Source of the DNA: Kribbella amoyensis
Lineage (GTDB): Bacteria; Actinomycetota; Actinomycetes; Propionibacteriales; Kribbellaceae
DNA length: 64,000 nucleotides
Reading direction: 5' to 3'
Assembly (NCBI RefSeq): GCF_007828865.1
Contig: NZ_VIVK01000001.1
Coordinates: 5,022,001 to 5,086,000 of the forward strand
The translations under genes and the position numbers were made by a program. The notes under the pieces were generated by a model. The model was not told the DNA's origin. It made no database searches and worked only from the letters and a program-made list of their open reading frames with translations. Shown in pieces: positions 35,493 to 44,142 of this stretch; position 1 is the first letter of the stretch, and each line of letters starts with the position of its first letter.

Positions 35493-35852
35493 TCAGTTCT
35501 CCTCTGGGGAGCGATGGTTGGTGAGGTAGTCGCCCAGGCGGTCGAGCTGCCGTTCCTGCGGACGGCGGTGGGCCACGATCCAGGCATTCGCCGGGACCAT
35601 CGCATCCGGCACGAGTTGGTACGTACGCACCCGGCCGACCTTCTCCGACGAAACGATCTGCGCCTCCTCGAGTACTCGGAGGTGCTGGACGACGGTGGGC
35701 AGGGCCATGCCGAATGGTTCGGCGAGTTGGCTCACCGAGGCCGGTCCGTGGACGAGCCGAGCGACCATGGCACGCCGGGTGCCGTCCGCCAGTGCCCGGA
35801 ACATCCGGTCGAGTCCGGCGTCAGCGCCGCCCTCGTCCAGATACTTAGTCAT
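35493..35852 (-). CDS. ArsR-family winged-helix repressor
   Basis: 119-residue ArsR/SmtB-type regulator (MFRALADGTRRAMVARL; recognition helix SQLAEPFGMALPTVVQHLRVLEE). The metal-binding cysteine motif of true ArsR is absent; arsR-AHSA1 pairs usually do not sense metals. The ATG at 35852 lies inside a perfect ACTTAG/CTAAGT inverted repeat, presumably its own operator. An in-frame ATG at 35888 would put that repeat inside the gene. Confidence 0.88.
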   Translation of the reverse strand: MTKYLDEGGADAGLDRMFRALADGTRRAMVARLVHGPASVSQLAEPFGMALPTVVQHLRVLEEAQIVSSEKVGRVRTYQLVPDAMVPANAWIVAHRRPQERQLDRLGDYLTNHRSPEEN

Positions 35853-35862
35853 ATTGCTAAGT
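35843..35862 (-). promoter_or_regulatory. ArsR-type operator overlapping the arsR start codon
   Basis: ACTTAG-N8-CTAAGT, a perfect 6-bp inverted repeat spanning the start codon at 35852. Its AT content is striking against the surrounding GC-rich DNA. Confidence 0.65.
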
Positions 35863-35964
35863 AACTGCACGCAGCCATAGTTTGTCAACCGCGCTCGCGG
35901 CGAGGACAGCTGTCCGGTCAGCCTGCTGCGGTAGGAGCCAGGGGCGGCGAGACGTCGAGCTCGG

Positions 35965-37128
35965 TCAGCGGAACGCGGCGTGGCCGGTCAGGGCCTGGCC
36001 GATGACGAGTTGGTGGACCTCGGAGGTGCCCTCGTACGTCAGCACGGACTCCAGGTTGTTGGCGTGCCGCATGATCGGGTACTCCCCGCTGATCCCGTTG
36101 GCGGCCAGGATCGTGCGGCACTCCCGCGCGATCGCGATCGCCTCGCGCACGTTGTTGAGCTTGCCGACGCTGACCTGCTCGGGCCGCAGCGCGCCCCTCT
36201 CCTTCAGCCGGCCGAGGTGGACCGCGAGCAGGGTGCCCTTGGTCAACTCGACGGCCATGTCGGCGAGCTTGGCCTGGGTCAACTGGTACGCGGCCAGCGG
36301 CTTGTCGAACACCTGCCGCTCACCCGCGTACTCGATCGCGGTCTCCAGGCAGTCCCGGGCCGCGCCCATCGCGCCGAAGATGATGCCGAACCGGGCCTCG
36401 TTCAGACAGCCCAGCGGACCCGACAAACCCTTTGCCCCTGGCAACATCGCGGAGGCCGGCAACCGGACGTCGGACAACACCAGCTCGGACGTCACCGACG
36501 CGCGCAGCGACAGCTTCCGGGTGACCTCCGGTGCCGAGAACCCCGGCGTGTCCGTCGGAACGGCGAAGCCGCGCACCCCGTCGTCGGTCCGGGCCCAGAC
36601 GATCGCGACGTCGGCGACGGAGCCGTTCGTGATCCACATCTTCGAGCCGTTGAGGATCCAGTCGTCACCGTCGCGCCGTGCGGCCGTCCGCATCCCGGCC
36701 GGGTTGGACCCGAAGTCGGGCTCGGTCAGACCGAAGCAGCCGATCGCCTCGCCGGCCGCCATCCGGGGGAGCCACTCCTGCTTCTGCTCCTCGCTCCCGT
36801 ACTTCCACAGTGCGTACATCGCCAGAGAACCCTGGACCGACACCAGCGACCGCATCCCCGAGTCGGCCGCCTCGATCTCCAGACAGGCCAGCCCGTACGC
36901 CACCGGCCCGAGCCCGGCGCAGCCGTACCCGGTGAGGTGCATCCCGAGCAGGCCGAGCGAACCGAGCTCCTTCGCCAGCTCCCGCGCCGGGATCGAGCCG
37001 CTCTCGAACCACTCCGGCAAGGAGGGCCGCAATCGCTCGTCAGCGAACCGCCGTGCCGCGGCCCGGACGTCAACCTCCTCCTCGGTCAGCAAGGAGTCGA
37101 CATCGAGCAGATCCACCGAACCCGTCAT
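35965..37128 (-). CDS. acyl-CoA dehydrogenase, glutaryl-CoA dehydrogenase-like
   Basis: 387-residue FAD flavoenzyme. FAD-binding segments CFGLTEPDFGSNPAGM and WITNG and the C-terminal catalytic base in TYEGTSEVHQLVIGQALTG (E366) match glutaryl-CoA dehydrogenase more than straight-chain enzymes; the reaction would be oxidation of glutaryl-CoA to crotonyl-CoA in lysine/tryptophan breakdown. No partner transferase is adjacent. TAGCGT 6 nt before the ATG suggests a leaderless mRNA. Confidence 0.9.
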   Translation of the reverse strand: MTGSVDLLDVDSLLTEEEVDVRAAARRFADERLRPSLPEWFESGSIPARELAKELGSLGLLGMHLTGYGCAGLGPVAYGLACLEIEAADSGMRSLVSVQGSLAMYALWKYGSEEQKQEWLPRMAAGEAIGCFGLTEPDFGSNPAGMRTAARRDGDDWILNGSKMWITNGSVADVAIVWARTDDGVRGFAVPTDTPGFSAPEVTRKLSLRASVTSELVLSDVRLPASAMLPGAKGLSGPLGCLNEARFGIIFGAMGAARDCLETAIEYAGERQVFDKPLAAYQLTQAKLADMAVELTKGTLLAVHLGRLKERGALRPEQVSVGKLNNVREAIAIARECRTILAANGISGEYPIMRHANNLESVLTYEGTSEVHQLVIGQALTGHAAFR

Positions 37129-37134
37129 GTGCTC

Positions 37135-37140
37135 ACGCTA
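37135..37140 (-). promoter_or_regulatory. -10 element for leaderless acyl-CoA dehydrogenase gene
   Basis: TAGCGT on the minus strand, 6 nt before the ATG at 37128. Confidence 0.45.
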
Positions 37141-37229
37141 GCCGCTGCCGCCGACGGGCACGCTGGGGAGAACCACACTTCTTCGGTGGGGAAAACCACA
37201 CAGCCGGCCACACCGACGACGCCGAGCAG

Positions 37230-37808
37230 CTACTTGCGGTACCAGGGCCACCACCAGTACCGCTTGCGCGGGTGCCGGACGACGATCGAGCCGTGCTTGG
37301 CCTGGCCGGTGACCCGGATCCGGACCCCACCGGCGCGCGGCGCGGTCGCCTTGTTCTTGGCCATGCCGTGGACGACGTCGACCGTGTCCATGTCGACGCT
37401 CCAGCCCTCCGGCACGATCAGGACCACCGAGCTGTGCTTGGCCCGCGCGTCCACGTGGATCTGCGGCCACCGCACGACGGCATCGGTGAAGTCCAGCCGG
37501 ACCGAGGCGTGCTCGGCGATCGCGGTCAGGCGCTCGGGCACCTGCCACGGCCCCTGGCGGTTCTGGGCGCTGTGCTTGGCCCGGATGGTCAGCTCGGCGG
37601 CGTCGCTGCCGTGCGCGACCGGTACCAGGTCGGCGGTCGCGGTGCGCAGCTCCAGCTGGGTCTTGGCGGAGTAGATCTGGGAGAGCCGCTCGTCCAGCTC
37701 CTCGAAGTCCAGCCGGCCGTCGCTGTGCGCTTCCTGGACCACCGCGGCGGCTCGTTCACGGTCGTTGTCGGAGGCCCGGTGGCCGGGCGGCGGCTGTTCC
37801 AGACTCAT
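37230..37808 (-). CDS. DUF1707 (SHOCT-like) domain protein
   Basis: 192 residues. Residues 10-62 form the DUF1707 domain (RASDNDRERAAAVVQEAHSDG, FEELDERL). The rest is beta-rich and resembles the LiaF/YvqF C-terminal region (KHSSVVLIVPEGWSVDMD, AKHGSIVVRHP). No membrane helix is obvious. The ATG overlaps the stop of the amidotransferase gene (ATGA), so they are coupled. Confidence 0.8.
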   Translation of the reverse strand: MSLEQPPPGHRASDNDRERAAAVVQEAHSDGRLDFEELDERLSQIYSAKTQLELRTATADLVPVAHGSDAAELTIRAKHSAQNRQGPWQVPERLTAIAEHASVRLDFTDAVVRWPQIHVDARAKHSSVVLIVPEGWSVDMDTVDVVHGMAKNKATAPRAGGVRIRVTGQAKHGSIVVRHPRKRYWWWPWYRK

Positions 37809-38563
37809 GCGTCAACGGTAGCGCCGGTGCCCGTCCATCCAGGACGTCCCCGGCCAGGCGGCAGCAAGGCGATGTCCAGGAACCGGCCGAACACCGCCGA
37901 CCAGGTCTGCTCCAGCTCGTCCGCGCGGCGGTCGGCCTCGGCGACGACGTCGTCCGGATCGAAGCCCCAGGCACGCAAGGTGTCCGGCTTCCAGGTGCGG
38001 ACCCGCTCGGCGGCGACCTCCGGATGGAACTGCACCCCCCAGCCCCGACCGATCCGCAGCATCTGGTGCGGACAGCGCTCGCTGGACATCAGCAGGACGG
38101 CCTCGTCCGGCAGCCGGGTGATCTGGTCCTGGTGGCTCTCGATCGCCGGGACCGTCGACGGCAGACCGGCGAGCAGCGGGTCCGCCTGCGCGTCAGGCAG
38201 CAGCGTCAGCTCGGTGACCCCCTTCTCCGGGAGCCCGTGCTTGCCGAGCACCTCACCGCCGAACGTGTGCGCCAGCAACTGCGCGCCCAGGCAGATCCCG
38301 AGCACCGGTACCTGGTCGCCCTCGACCGTGGTCCGCAGCAGCTCGCGCTCGGCCGGCAACCAGGGCGAGTCGGTATCGGCGTCCGGCAGCATCCCGCCAC
38401 CGAGCAGGATCAGGGCAGCATGTCCGTCGGGATCTGCGGGCACCGGTTCGCCGGCGTGCGCGCGAACGACGACCGGCGTGAGGCCGCGCGCCGTGATCCA
38501 GTCGAGCAGGCGGCCCGGCCCGCTGCCCGGATCGTTCTCGATGATCAGCACCGTCGTCGTCAT
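37805..38563 (-). CDS. type 1 glutamine amidotransferase
   Basis: 252 residues of the class I GATase (GuaA-like) family. The nucleophile elbow is LGICLGAQLLAH, and the His-Glu pair is in GVQFHPE; the synthase domain is absent, so ammonia would be passed to a partner or the protein hydrolyses a gamma-glutamyl substrate. ATG 38563 is chosen over a GTG at 38569 because TAGCTT lies 6 nt before it (leaderless geometry). It diverges from dxr, 109 nt between starts. Confidence 0.85.
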   Translation of the reverse strand: MTTTVLIIENDPGSGPGRLLDWITARGLTPVVVRAHAGEPVPADPDGHAALILLGGGMLPDADTDSPWLPAERELLRTTVEGDQVPVLGICLGAQLLAHTFGGEVLGKHGLPEKGVTELTLLPDAQADPLLAGLPSTVPAIESHQDQITRLPDEAVLLMSSERCPHQMLRIGRGWGVQFHPEVAAERVRTWKPDTLRAWGFDPDDVVAEADRRADELEQTWSAVFGRFLDIALLPPGRGRPGWTGTGATVDA

Positions 38564-38569
38564 GGGCAC

Positions 38570-38575
38570 AAGCTA
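38570..38575 (-). promoter_or_regulatory. -10 element for leaderless amidotransferase gene
   Basis: TAGCTT on the minus strand, 6 nt before the ATG at 38563. Confidence 0.45.
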
Positions 38576-38672
38576 GCCGCCCACCGGGTACGCCGGACCA
38601 CAGGGCCGCGACTCGTGTACCCGGGGTAACACCTGGTACTCGGCCGGGCCGTCCACCTGGGACAATGGCCGC

Positions 38673-39884
38673 GTGAATCCGCGTACCGTCGTCATCCTCG
38701 GCTCGACCGGCTCCATCGGCACCCAGGCTCTGGAGCTGATCGGCCGGAACCGCGACCTGTTCCGGGTGCTCGCGCTCTCGGCCGGCGGCGGCAACGTGGA
38801 GCTGCTGGCGCGGCAGGCGCTCGAGTTCGAGGTCGAGGCGGTCGCGGTGTCGAAGGCGACCGTGGCCCAGGACCTGCAGCTCGCGTTCTACGCCGAGGCG
38901 CAGCGCAAGGGGTACGCGCAGGGCGAGTTCCGGATCCCGAAGATCCTCACCGGCCCGGACGCGTCCAGCGAGCTCGCGGCCACGCAGTGTGACGTGGTCC
39001 TGAACGGGATCACGGGCTCGGTCGGGCTGCGGCCGACGCTGGCCGCGCTGGACGCGGGCAACATCCTCGCGCTGGCCAACAAGGAGTCCCTCGTCATCGG
39101 CGGCCCGCTGGTCACCCGGCGGGTCAAGCCGGGCCAGATCGTGCCGGTCGACTCCGAGCACAGCGCGATCGCCCAGTGCCTGCGCGGCGGTTCGGCCGAC
39201 GAGGTCCGCAAGCTGCTGCTCACCGCGAGCGGCGGCCCGTTCCTCGGCCGGCCGCGCGAGGACCTGGCCGACGTCACCGTCGAGCAGGCGCTCGCGCATC
39301 CGAACTTCGCGATGGGCCCGGTGGTCACGATCAACTCGGCCACCCTGGTCAACAAGGGGCTCGAGCTGATCGAGGCGCACCTGCTCTTCGGGATCCCGAT
39401 GGACCGGGTGGACGTGGTGGTGCACCCGCAGCAGGCGGTGCACTCGATGGTCGAGTTCTTCGACGGCTCCACCCTGGCCCAGGTGTCACCGCCGACGATG
39501 ACGCTGCCGATCGCGCTCGGGCTGAGCTGGCCCGAACGGATACCGGACGCGTCGCCGCCGTGGAACTGGGCCGAGGCGAGCCGCTGGGAGTTCCTGCCGC
39601 TCGACAACGAGGCCTTCCCGTCGGTCCAGCTGGCCCGCGAGGCGGGGACGCGGGGCGGGACGGCGCCGGCGGTTTTCAACGCCGCGAACGAGGTCTGCGT
39701 GCAGGCGTTCCGGGACGGCCGGCTGCCGTTCCTGGGAATCGTCGACACGGTGGCCCGGGTGGTGACCGACCACGACGTACCCTCGTACGAGGAACTGTCC
39801 ATCGACGACGTGCTCGCCGCGGACAGCTGGGCCCGCGAGCGGGCGCGTGAACTGACCGGCGTACAGGAGACCACACAGGCATGA
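38673..39884 (+). CDS. dxr: 1-deoxy-D-xylulose-5-phosphate reductoisomerase
   Basis: 403-residue MEP-pathway enzyme converting DXP to 2-C-methyl-D-erythritol 4-phosphate with NADPH. NADPH-binding GSTGSIG at the N-terminus, the NKESLV segment, the metal/substrate loop VDSEHSAI and the ASGGPF motif are all present. GTG start at 38673; GACAAT 6 nt upstream may be a weak -10. The stop overlaps the protease ATG (ATGA), giving the actinobacterial dxr-rip-ispG operon. Confidence 0.97.
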   Translation: MNPRTVVILGSTGSIGTQALELIGRNRDLFRVLALSAGGGNVELLARQALEFEVEAVAVSKATVAQDLQLAFYAEAQRKGYAQGEFRIPKILTGPDASSELAATQCDVVLNGITGSVGLRPTLAALDAGNILALANKESLVIGGPLVTRRVKPGQIVPVDSEHSAIAQCLRGGSADEVRKLLLTASGGPFLGRPREDLADVTVEQALAHPNFAMGPVVTINSATLVNKGLELIEAHLLFGIPMDRVDVVVHPQQAVHSMVEFFDGSTLAQVSPPTMTLPIALGLSWPERIPDASPPWNWAEASRWEFLPLDNEAFPSVQLAREAGTRGGTAPAVFNAANEVCVQAFRDGRLPFLGIVDTVARVVTDHDVPSYEELSIDDVLAADSWARERARELTGVQETTQA

Positions 39885-41191
39885 CCGCACTGCTCACATT
39901 CATCGGCGTGGTGCTGTTCGTCGTCGGCATCCTCGTCTCCGTCGGCCTGCACGAGCTCGGGCACATGCTGCCCGCGAAGGCCTTCGGGATGAAGGTGACC
40001 CAGTTCTTCGTCGGTTTCGGCCGGACGATCTGGTCCACCAAGCGCGGCGAGACCGAGTACGGGATCAAGCTCATCCCGGCCGGCGGGTTCGTCCGGATCA
40101 TCGGGATGATGCCGCCGGCGAAGGGCCAGGACCCGAGCAAGGTCCGCAAGGCCAACACCGGCCCGATCCAGTCGATGGTCGAGAACGCGCGCTCCGCGGA
40201 GTACGAGACGATCGACCCGGCGGACAACGGCCGGCTGTTCTACCAGAAGGTGTGGTGGAAGAAGCTCATCGTGATGGCCTCGGGGCCGCTGGTGAACGTG
40301 CTGATCGCGTTCGTGCTGTTCGGCGGGCTGTTCATGTTCTACGGCGCGAACGTGGCGCAGAACACGGTCGCCACCGTCACCGACTGCGTGATCCCGGCGT
40401 CGCAGGCCAGTACCGACCGCAAGTGCCAGGACGGGGACCAGGTGTCGCCGGCCAAGCAGGCCGGGTTCCAGGTGGGGGACCGGATCGTCTCCTTCAACGG
40501 CACCACGATCGACAGCTGGGACCAGCTCACCCCGCTGATCCGGGCCAACACCGACAAGTCCGCCACCATCGTCGTCGAGCGCAACGGCGCCCAGACCACG
40601 CTGGAGACCAAGACGATCGTCAACCAGGTCCAGGAGAAGGCCGGGTCGGACAAGTACGTCTCGGTCGGCTTCCTCGGCGTCTCGCCCGAGCAGAAGGTGG
40701 TCCGGCAGGACTTCGGCTTCGTGGTCGACAAGATGGGCGAGCTGACCGTGGCCACCGTCCAGGCCCTCGGCCGCTTCCCGGAGAAGCTGGTCGGCGTGGC
40801 CAAGTCGATCGTCGGCGGCGAGCGCGACGCGGACAGCCCGATGAGTGTCGTCGGCGCCAGCCGGGTCGCCGGTGAGGTCGCGTCCAACAACCAGCTGACC
40901 GGCGGTGAGCGGATCGCGTTCCTGGTCTCGCTGCTCGCCTCGCTGAACCTCTTCCTCGCCCTGTTCAACTTCATCCCGCTGCTGCCGCTGGACGGCGGCC
41001 ACATGGTCGGCGCGATCTGGGAGGGCATCAAGCGGGGCTTCGCCAAGCTGCTCGGTCGGCCCGACCCGGGCTACGTCGACGTCGCCAAGCTGCTACCGAT
41101 CGCTTACGTGGCGGCCAGCGTCATCGTGGTGATGGGTGTGCTGCTCGTCATCGCCGACATCGTCAACCCGATCCGGCTCTTCAACGGATAA
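39881..41191 (+). CDS. rip1: M50 site-2 (RIP) metalloprotease, RseP/Rip1-like
   Basis: 436-residue intramembrane zinc protease. The HExxH motif HELGH (24-28) lies in the first helix, one PDZ domain spans about 185-250 (AGFQVGDRIVSFNGTTIDSW), and the second zinc motif is PLLPLDGGH near residue 370. Orthologues cut anti-sigma factors and other membrane proteins during envelope stress. It is flanked by dxr (4-nt overlap) and ispG, as in M. tuberculosis. Confidence 0.95.
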   Translation: MTALLTFIGVVLFVVGILVSVGLHELGHMLPAKAFGMKVTQFFVGFGRTIWSTKRGETEYGIKLIPAGGFVRIIGMMPPAKGQDPSKVRKANTGPIQSMVENARSAEYETIDPADNGRLFYQKVWWKKLIVMASGPLVNVLIAFVLFGGLFMFYGANVAQNTVATVTDCVIPASQASTDRKCQDGDQVSPAKQAGFQVGDRIVSFNGTTIDSWDQLTPLIRANTDKSATIVVERNGAQTTLETKTIVNQVQEKAGSDKYVSVGFLGVSPEQKVVRQDFGFVVDKMGELTVATVQALGRFPEKLVGVAKSIVGGERDADSPMSVVGASRVAGEVASNNQLTGGERIAFLVSLLASLNLFLALFNFIPLLPLDGGHMVGAIWEGIKRGFAKLLGRPDPGYVDVAKLLPIAYVAASVIVVMGVLLVIADIVNPIRLFNG

Positions 41192-41216
41192 CTCCACCTC
41201 AACGGTTAAAGGACAA

Positions 41217-42368
41217 ATGAGCATCAACCTGGGCATGCCCGCGCTGCCTCCGCCGACCCTCGCCCCGCGCCGCAAGACCCGCCAGATCAAGGTGGGCAAG
41301 GTGCTGGTCGGCGGTGACTCGCCGGTGTCCGTGCAGTCGATGACGACCACGCTGACCGCGGACGTCAACACCACGCTGCAGCAGATCGCGGAGCTCACCG
41401 CGGCCGGCTGCGACATCGTCCGGGTCGCCTGCCCGTCGCAGGACGACGCGGACGCGCTGCCGGAGATCGCGAAGCACTCGCAGATCCCAGTGATCGCGGA
41501 CATCCACTTCCAGCCGAAGTACGTGTTCGCCGCGATCGAGGCGGGCTGCGCGGCGGTCCGGGTGAACCCGGGCAACATCCGCAAGTTCGACGACCAGGTG
41601 AAGGAGATCGCGGCCGCCGCGAAGGACCACGGCACCTCGATCCGGATCGGCGTGAACGCCGGTTCGCTCGACCCGCGGCTGCTGCAGAAGTACGGCAAGG
41701 CCACGCCCGAGGCGCTGGTCGAGTCCGCGGTCTGGGAGGCGTCGCTGTTCGAGGAGCACGACTTCCACGACTTCAAGATCTCGGTCAAGCACAACGACCC
41801 GGTCGTGATGGTGCAGGCGTACGAGCAACTGTCCGAGCGGGGCGACTGGCCGCTGCACCTCGGCGTCACCGAGGCCGGGCCCGCGTTCCAGGGCACGATC
41901 AAGTCGTCGGTCGCGTTCGGCGCCCTGCTCTCGAAGGGCATCGGCGACACCATCCGCGTCTCGCTGTCCGCGCCGCCGGTCGAGGAGGTCAAGGTCGGCC
42001 TGCAGATCCTGCAGTCGCTGAACCTGCGCGAGCGCAAGCTGGAGATCGTCTCCTGCCCGTCCTGCGGCCGCGCGCAGGTGGACGTCTACACCCTCGCCGA
42101 GCAGGTCACCGCCGGCCTCGAGGGCATGGAGGTACCGCTCCGCGTCGCCGTGATGGGCTGCGTCGTCAACGGCCCGGGCGAGGCGCGGGAAGCCGACCTC
42201 GGTGTTGCGTCCGGCAACGGCAAGGGCCAGATCTTCGTCAAGGGCGAGGTGATCAAGACCGTGCCCGAGTCCAAGATCGTCGAGACCCTGATCGAGGAAG
42301 CCCTTCGCATCGCCGAGGAAATGGGCGAATCCACCGAATCCGGCGAACCCACCGTCACCGTCAGCTGA
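41217..42368 (+). CDS. ispG: 4-hydroxy-3-methylbut-2-enyl diphosphate synthase (flavodoxin/ferredoxin)
   Basis: 383-residue iron-sulfur enzyme of the MEP pathway (GcpE), reducing MEcPP to HMBPP. The TIM-barrel opening PVSVQSMTTT and the [4Fe-4S] cysteines in SCPSCGR and MGCVVNGPGE are visible. ATG 41217 has AAAGGA upstream; the in-frame extension to 41136 would overlap the protease gene. It ends the dxr-rip-ispG operon. Confidence 0.98.
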   Translation: MSINLGMPALPPPTLAPRRKTRQIKVGKVLVGGDSPVSVQSMTTTLTADVNTTLQQIAELTAAGCDIVRVACPSQDDADALPEIAKHSQIPVIADIHFQPKYVFAAIEAGCAAVRVNPGNIRKFDDQVKEIAAAAKDHGTSIRIGVNAGSLDPRLLQKYGKATPEALVESAVWEASLFEEHDFHDFKISVKHNDPVVMVQAYEQLSERGDWPLHLGVTEAGPAFQGTIKSSVAFGALLSKGIGDTIRVSLSAPPVEEVKVGLQILQSLNLRERKLEIVSCPSCGRAQVDVYTLAEQVTAGLEGMEVPLRVAVMGCVVNGPGEAREADLGVASGNGKGQIFVKGEVIKTVPESKIVETLIEEALRIAEEMGESTESGEPTVTVS

Positions 42369-42448
42369 TCCGCTTGGTGCGCACCAGAGCCGACCTCTGG
42401 TGCCGCCATTCGGAATATCGTGGTGCTCTCTGTTGCCAGCTTCTGGTG

Positions 42449-42454
42449 TATGCT
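42449..42454 (+). promoter_or_regulatory. -10 element for leaderless vapB
   Basis: TATGCT lies 7 nt before the vapB ATG at 42462; no SD is present. Confidence 0.55.
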
Positions 42455-42461
42455 TGCGTGC

Positions 42462-42716
42462 ATGACGCGCATCTCGGTGGACGTGAACGACGAGTGGCTG
42501 GCGGCGGCCCGTGAGGTGCTGGGGACCGACAGCAAGGTGGCGACGATCAATGCCGCCCTCCGTGAGTTCGCCGTTCGTAAGCAGGCAAAGGAACTCATCG
42601 CCGCGCTGGACGACACCGACTTCGAGGTCGAAGGGTCGGGGGAGGCCTGGGGGTACGGCGGCGGCCGGGACCTCAGTCGGCTCGCCGAAGACGCCCGGCA
42701 GGCGCGCTCCGCATGA
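42462..42716 (+). CDS. vapB: VapB-type antitoxin
   Basis: 84 residues. The N-terminal ribbon (MTRISVDVNDEWL) and helix (DSKVATINAALREFAVRK) match the VapB/DUF2191 antitoxin group; the acidic C-terminus would wrap around the toxin. The ATG at 42462 is supported by the -10 element 7 nt upstream. Its stop overlaps the vapC ATG (ATGA), the usual coupling of toxin-antitoxin pairs. Confidence 0.85.
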   Translation: MTRISVDVNDEWLAAAREVLGTDSKVATINAALREFAVRKQAKELIAALDDTDFEVEGSGEAWGYGGGRDLSRLAEDARQARSA

Positions 42717-43135
42717 TGGCCGGCGCCGCCTACTTGGCCGACACGTCGGTCTTCGTCCTGCGAGCGCGGCACGAGGTAGTTCGACAGCGGTTCGACTCGC
42801 TGCTCATCGAAGGGCGGCTGGCCCTGTGTCAGATGGCGCTGCTGGAGTGCCTCAACAATGCGCCCGATCCAACCTCCTACGAGCGCCTGTGGACGTCGCT
42901 GCACAACCAGCGATGGGCGGACGTGACGACAGCAGCGCTCGACCGTGCACTGGAGGTACATCGCGAGTTGGCGAGGAAAAGTCAGCACCGCCACTTCCGG
43001 CTGCCTGATCTGATCATCGCGGCGACTGCCGAGGTGAACGGCATCACTGTTTTGCACTATGACGAGGACTACGAGCGGATCGCGAAGATCACCGGTCAGC
43101 CGGTCGAGTGGGTTGCTGCCAAGGGGTCGCTCTGA
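42713..43135 (+). CDS. vapC: PIN-domain toxin VapC
   Basis: 140-residue PIN-domain ribonuclease. All four acidic metal ligands are visible: D10 (LADTSV), E45 (LLECLN), D99 (RLPDLIIAA) and D117 (LHYDEDY), so the toxin should be active. VapC toxins cut initiator tRNA or rRNA loops. Either ATG 42713 or 42716 may be used; the first overlaps the vapB stop. Confidence 0.9.
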   Translation: MMAGAAYLADTSVFVLRARHEVVRQRFDSLLIEGRLALCQMALLECLNNAPDPTSYERLWTSLHNQRWADVTTAALDRALEVHRELARKSQHRHFRLPDLIIAATAEVNGITVLHYDEDYERIAKITGQPVEWVAAKGSL

Positions 43136-43152
43136 GGGATGGTTGTCGCCGG

Positions 43153-43158
43153 TAGCCT
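43153..43158 (+). promoter_or_regulatory. -10 element for leaderless nucleosidase gene
   Basis: TAGCCT lies 6 nt before the GTG at 43165. Confidence 0.45.
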
Positions 43159-43164
43159 TCGGTG

Positions 43165-43713
43165 GTGAGTCGGTTCTTGGTGGTCAGTGCTGTTGCTGGT
43201 GAGGCTCGGTATGTTCCCGAGGGAGTTCCGGTGGTGGTGACCGGGATCGGGAAGACCGCGGCCGCTGTGGCCACGGCGAGGGCGTTGAGTGGGATGGACA
43301 TCACCGACCTCGTCGTGCTCAACGTCGGGACCACCGGTGCGTTGCACGACGGGCTGAGCGGGTTGTTCCTGCCGAGCACCGTGATCAACCACGACGTGAA
43401 CGCCGAGGCGATCCGGGCACTCGGGATCGATCCCCGGGAGACGTTGAGTGTCGAGGGCGGGGACGGGACCGTGCTGGCTACCGGGGACGTCTTCGTCACG
43501 GATACGGCGACCCGGGCGCGGTTGGCGGAGCGCGCGCAACTGGTGGACATGGAGGCGTACGCCGTCGTGTTCGCGTGCCAGGAGTTCGGCGTACCGGTGC
43601 GCGTGGTGAAGCATGTCTCGGATTCGGCCGACGAGGCTTCGGTCGACTGGCCCGCGATGGTGGACGCCAGTGCCCGCGTCCTGGGCGCCTGGGTGCAGGA
43701 GCAACTCGCCTGA
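43165..43713 (+). CDS. nucleoside phosphorylase/nucleosidase superfamily protein
   Basis: 182 residues, small for the PNP/UDP family. VVTGIGKTAAAVATA, VVLNVGTTGAL, the purine-pocket LVDMEAYAVVFAC and HVSDSADE match MTA/SAH-nucleosidase-type proteins; the catalytic Asp is in SDSAD. It would hydrolyse a purine nucleoside such as methylthioadenosine. GTG 43165 or 43162 both fit; a -10 element supports 43165. Confidence 0.8.
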   Translation: MSRFLVVSAVAGEARYVPEGVPVVVTGIGKTAAAVATARALSGMDITDLVVLNVGTTGALHDGLSGLFLPSTVINHDVNAEAIRALGIDPRETLSVEGGDGTVLATGDVFVTDTATRARLAERAQLVDMEAYAVVFACQEFGVPVRVVKHVSDSADEASVDWPAMVDASARVLGAWVQEQLA

Positions 43714-43723
43714 CTATGCTGGC

Positions 43724-43754
43724 TTGACCTTGACCTCAGGGGCAGGGTTTAGCG
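43724..43754 (+). promoter_or_regulatory. MerR-type promoter with 19-bp spacer and dyad
   Basis: -35 TTGACC (43724-43729) and -10 TTAGCG (43749-43754) are separated by 19 bp, longer than standard, as in MerR-activated promoters. The spacer holds the imperfect dyad ACCTTGACCTC / AGGGGCAGGGT (43728-43748). The regulator gene itself starts 20 nt downstream. Confidence 0.6.
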
Positions 43755-43773
43755 TCGGTGGTGAGGAGGCGGG

Positions 43774-44142
43774 ATGCACATCAGCGACCTGGCGGCGCAG
43801 GCCGGTGTGACGGTCAAGGCGGTGCGGTACTACGAGGCGCAGGGGCTGCTCCGGCCGGAGCGGCAGCCGAACGGGTACCGGACCTACACCGAGCAGGACG
43901 TGGTCGTGGTCCGGGAGGTGAAGGCGTTGCTGAGCCTCGGGTTGACCGCGGAGCAGACGTATCCCTTCATCGAGTGCCTGCGGGCCGGCAACGAGCGGGC
44001 CGACGTGTGCCCGGCGTCGTTGACGGCGTACCGGACCCGGATCGCCGACGTGGACCGCAGGATCTCGGAGCTGACCGAGCTGCGGGCCAAGCTGACCGAT
44101 CTCCTCACCGATGCCGAGAGCTGGAGAACGGGAGCGAGATGA
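43774..44142 (+). CDS. MerR family transcriptional regulator
   Basis: 122 residues. Residues 1-70 are the MerR winged helix (HISDLAAQAGVTVKAVRYYEAQGLLRP: HTH then the RYYE motif), followed by a dimerisation coiled coil (ADVDRRISELTELRAKL). Two cysteines (C69 region FIECLRAG and DVCPAS) could be sensing residues, possibly redox, given the thioredoxin downstream; that is inference. Its stop overlaps the thioredoxin ATG (ATGA). Confidence 0.9.
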   Translation: MHISDLAAQAGVTVKAVRYYEAQGLLRPERQPNGYRTYTEQDVVVVREVKALLSLGLTAEQTYPFIECLRAGNERADVCPASLTAYRTRIADVDRRISELTELRAKLTDLLTDAESWRTGAR

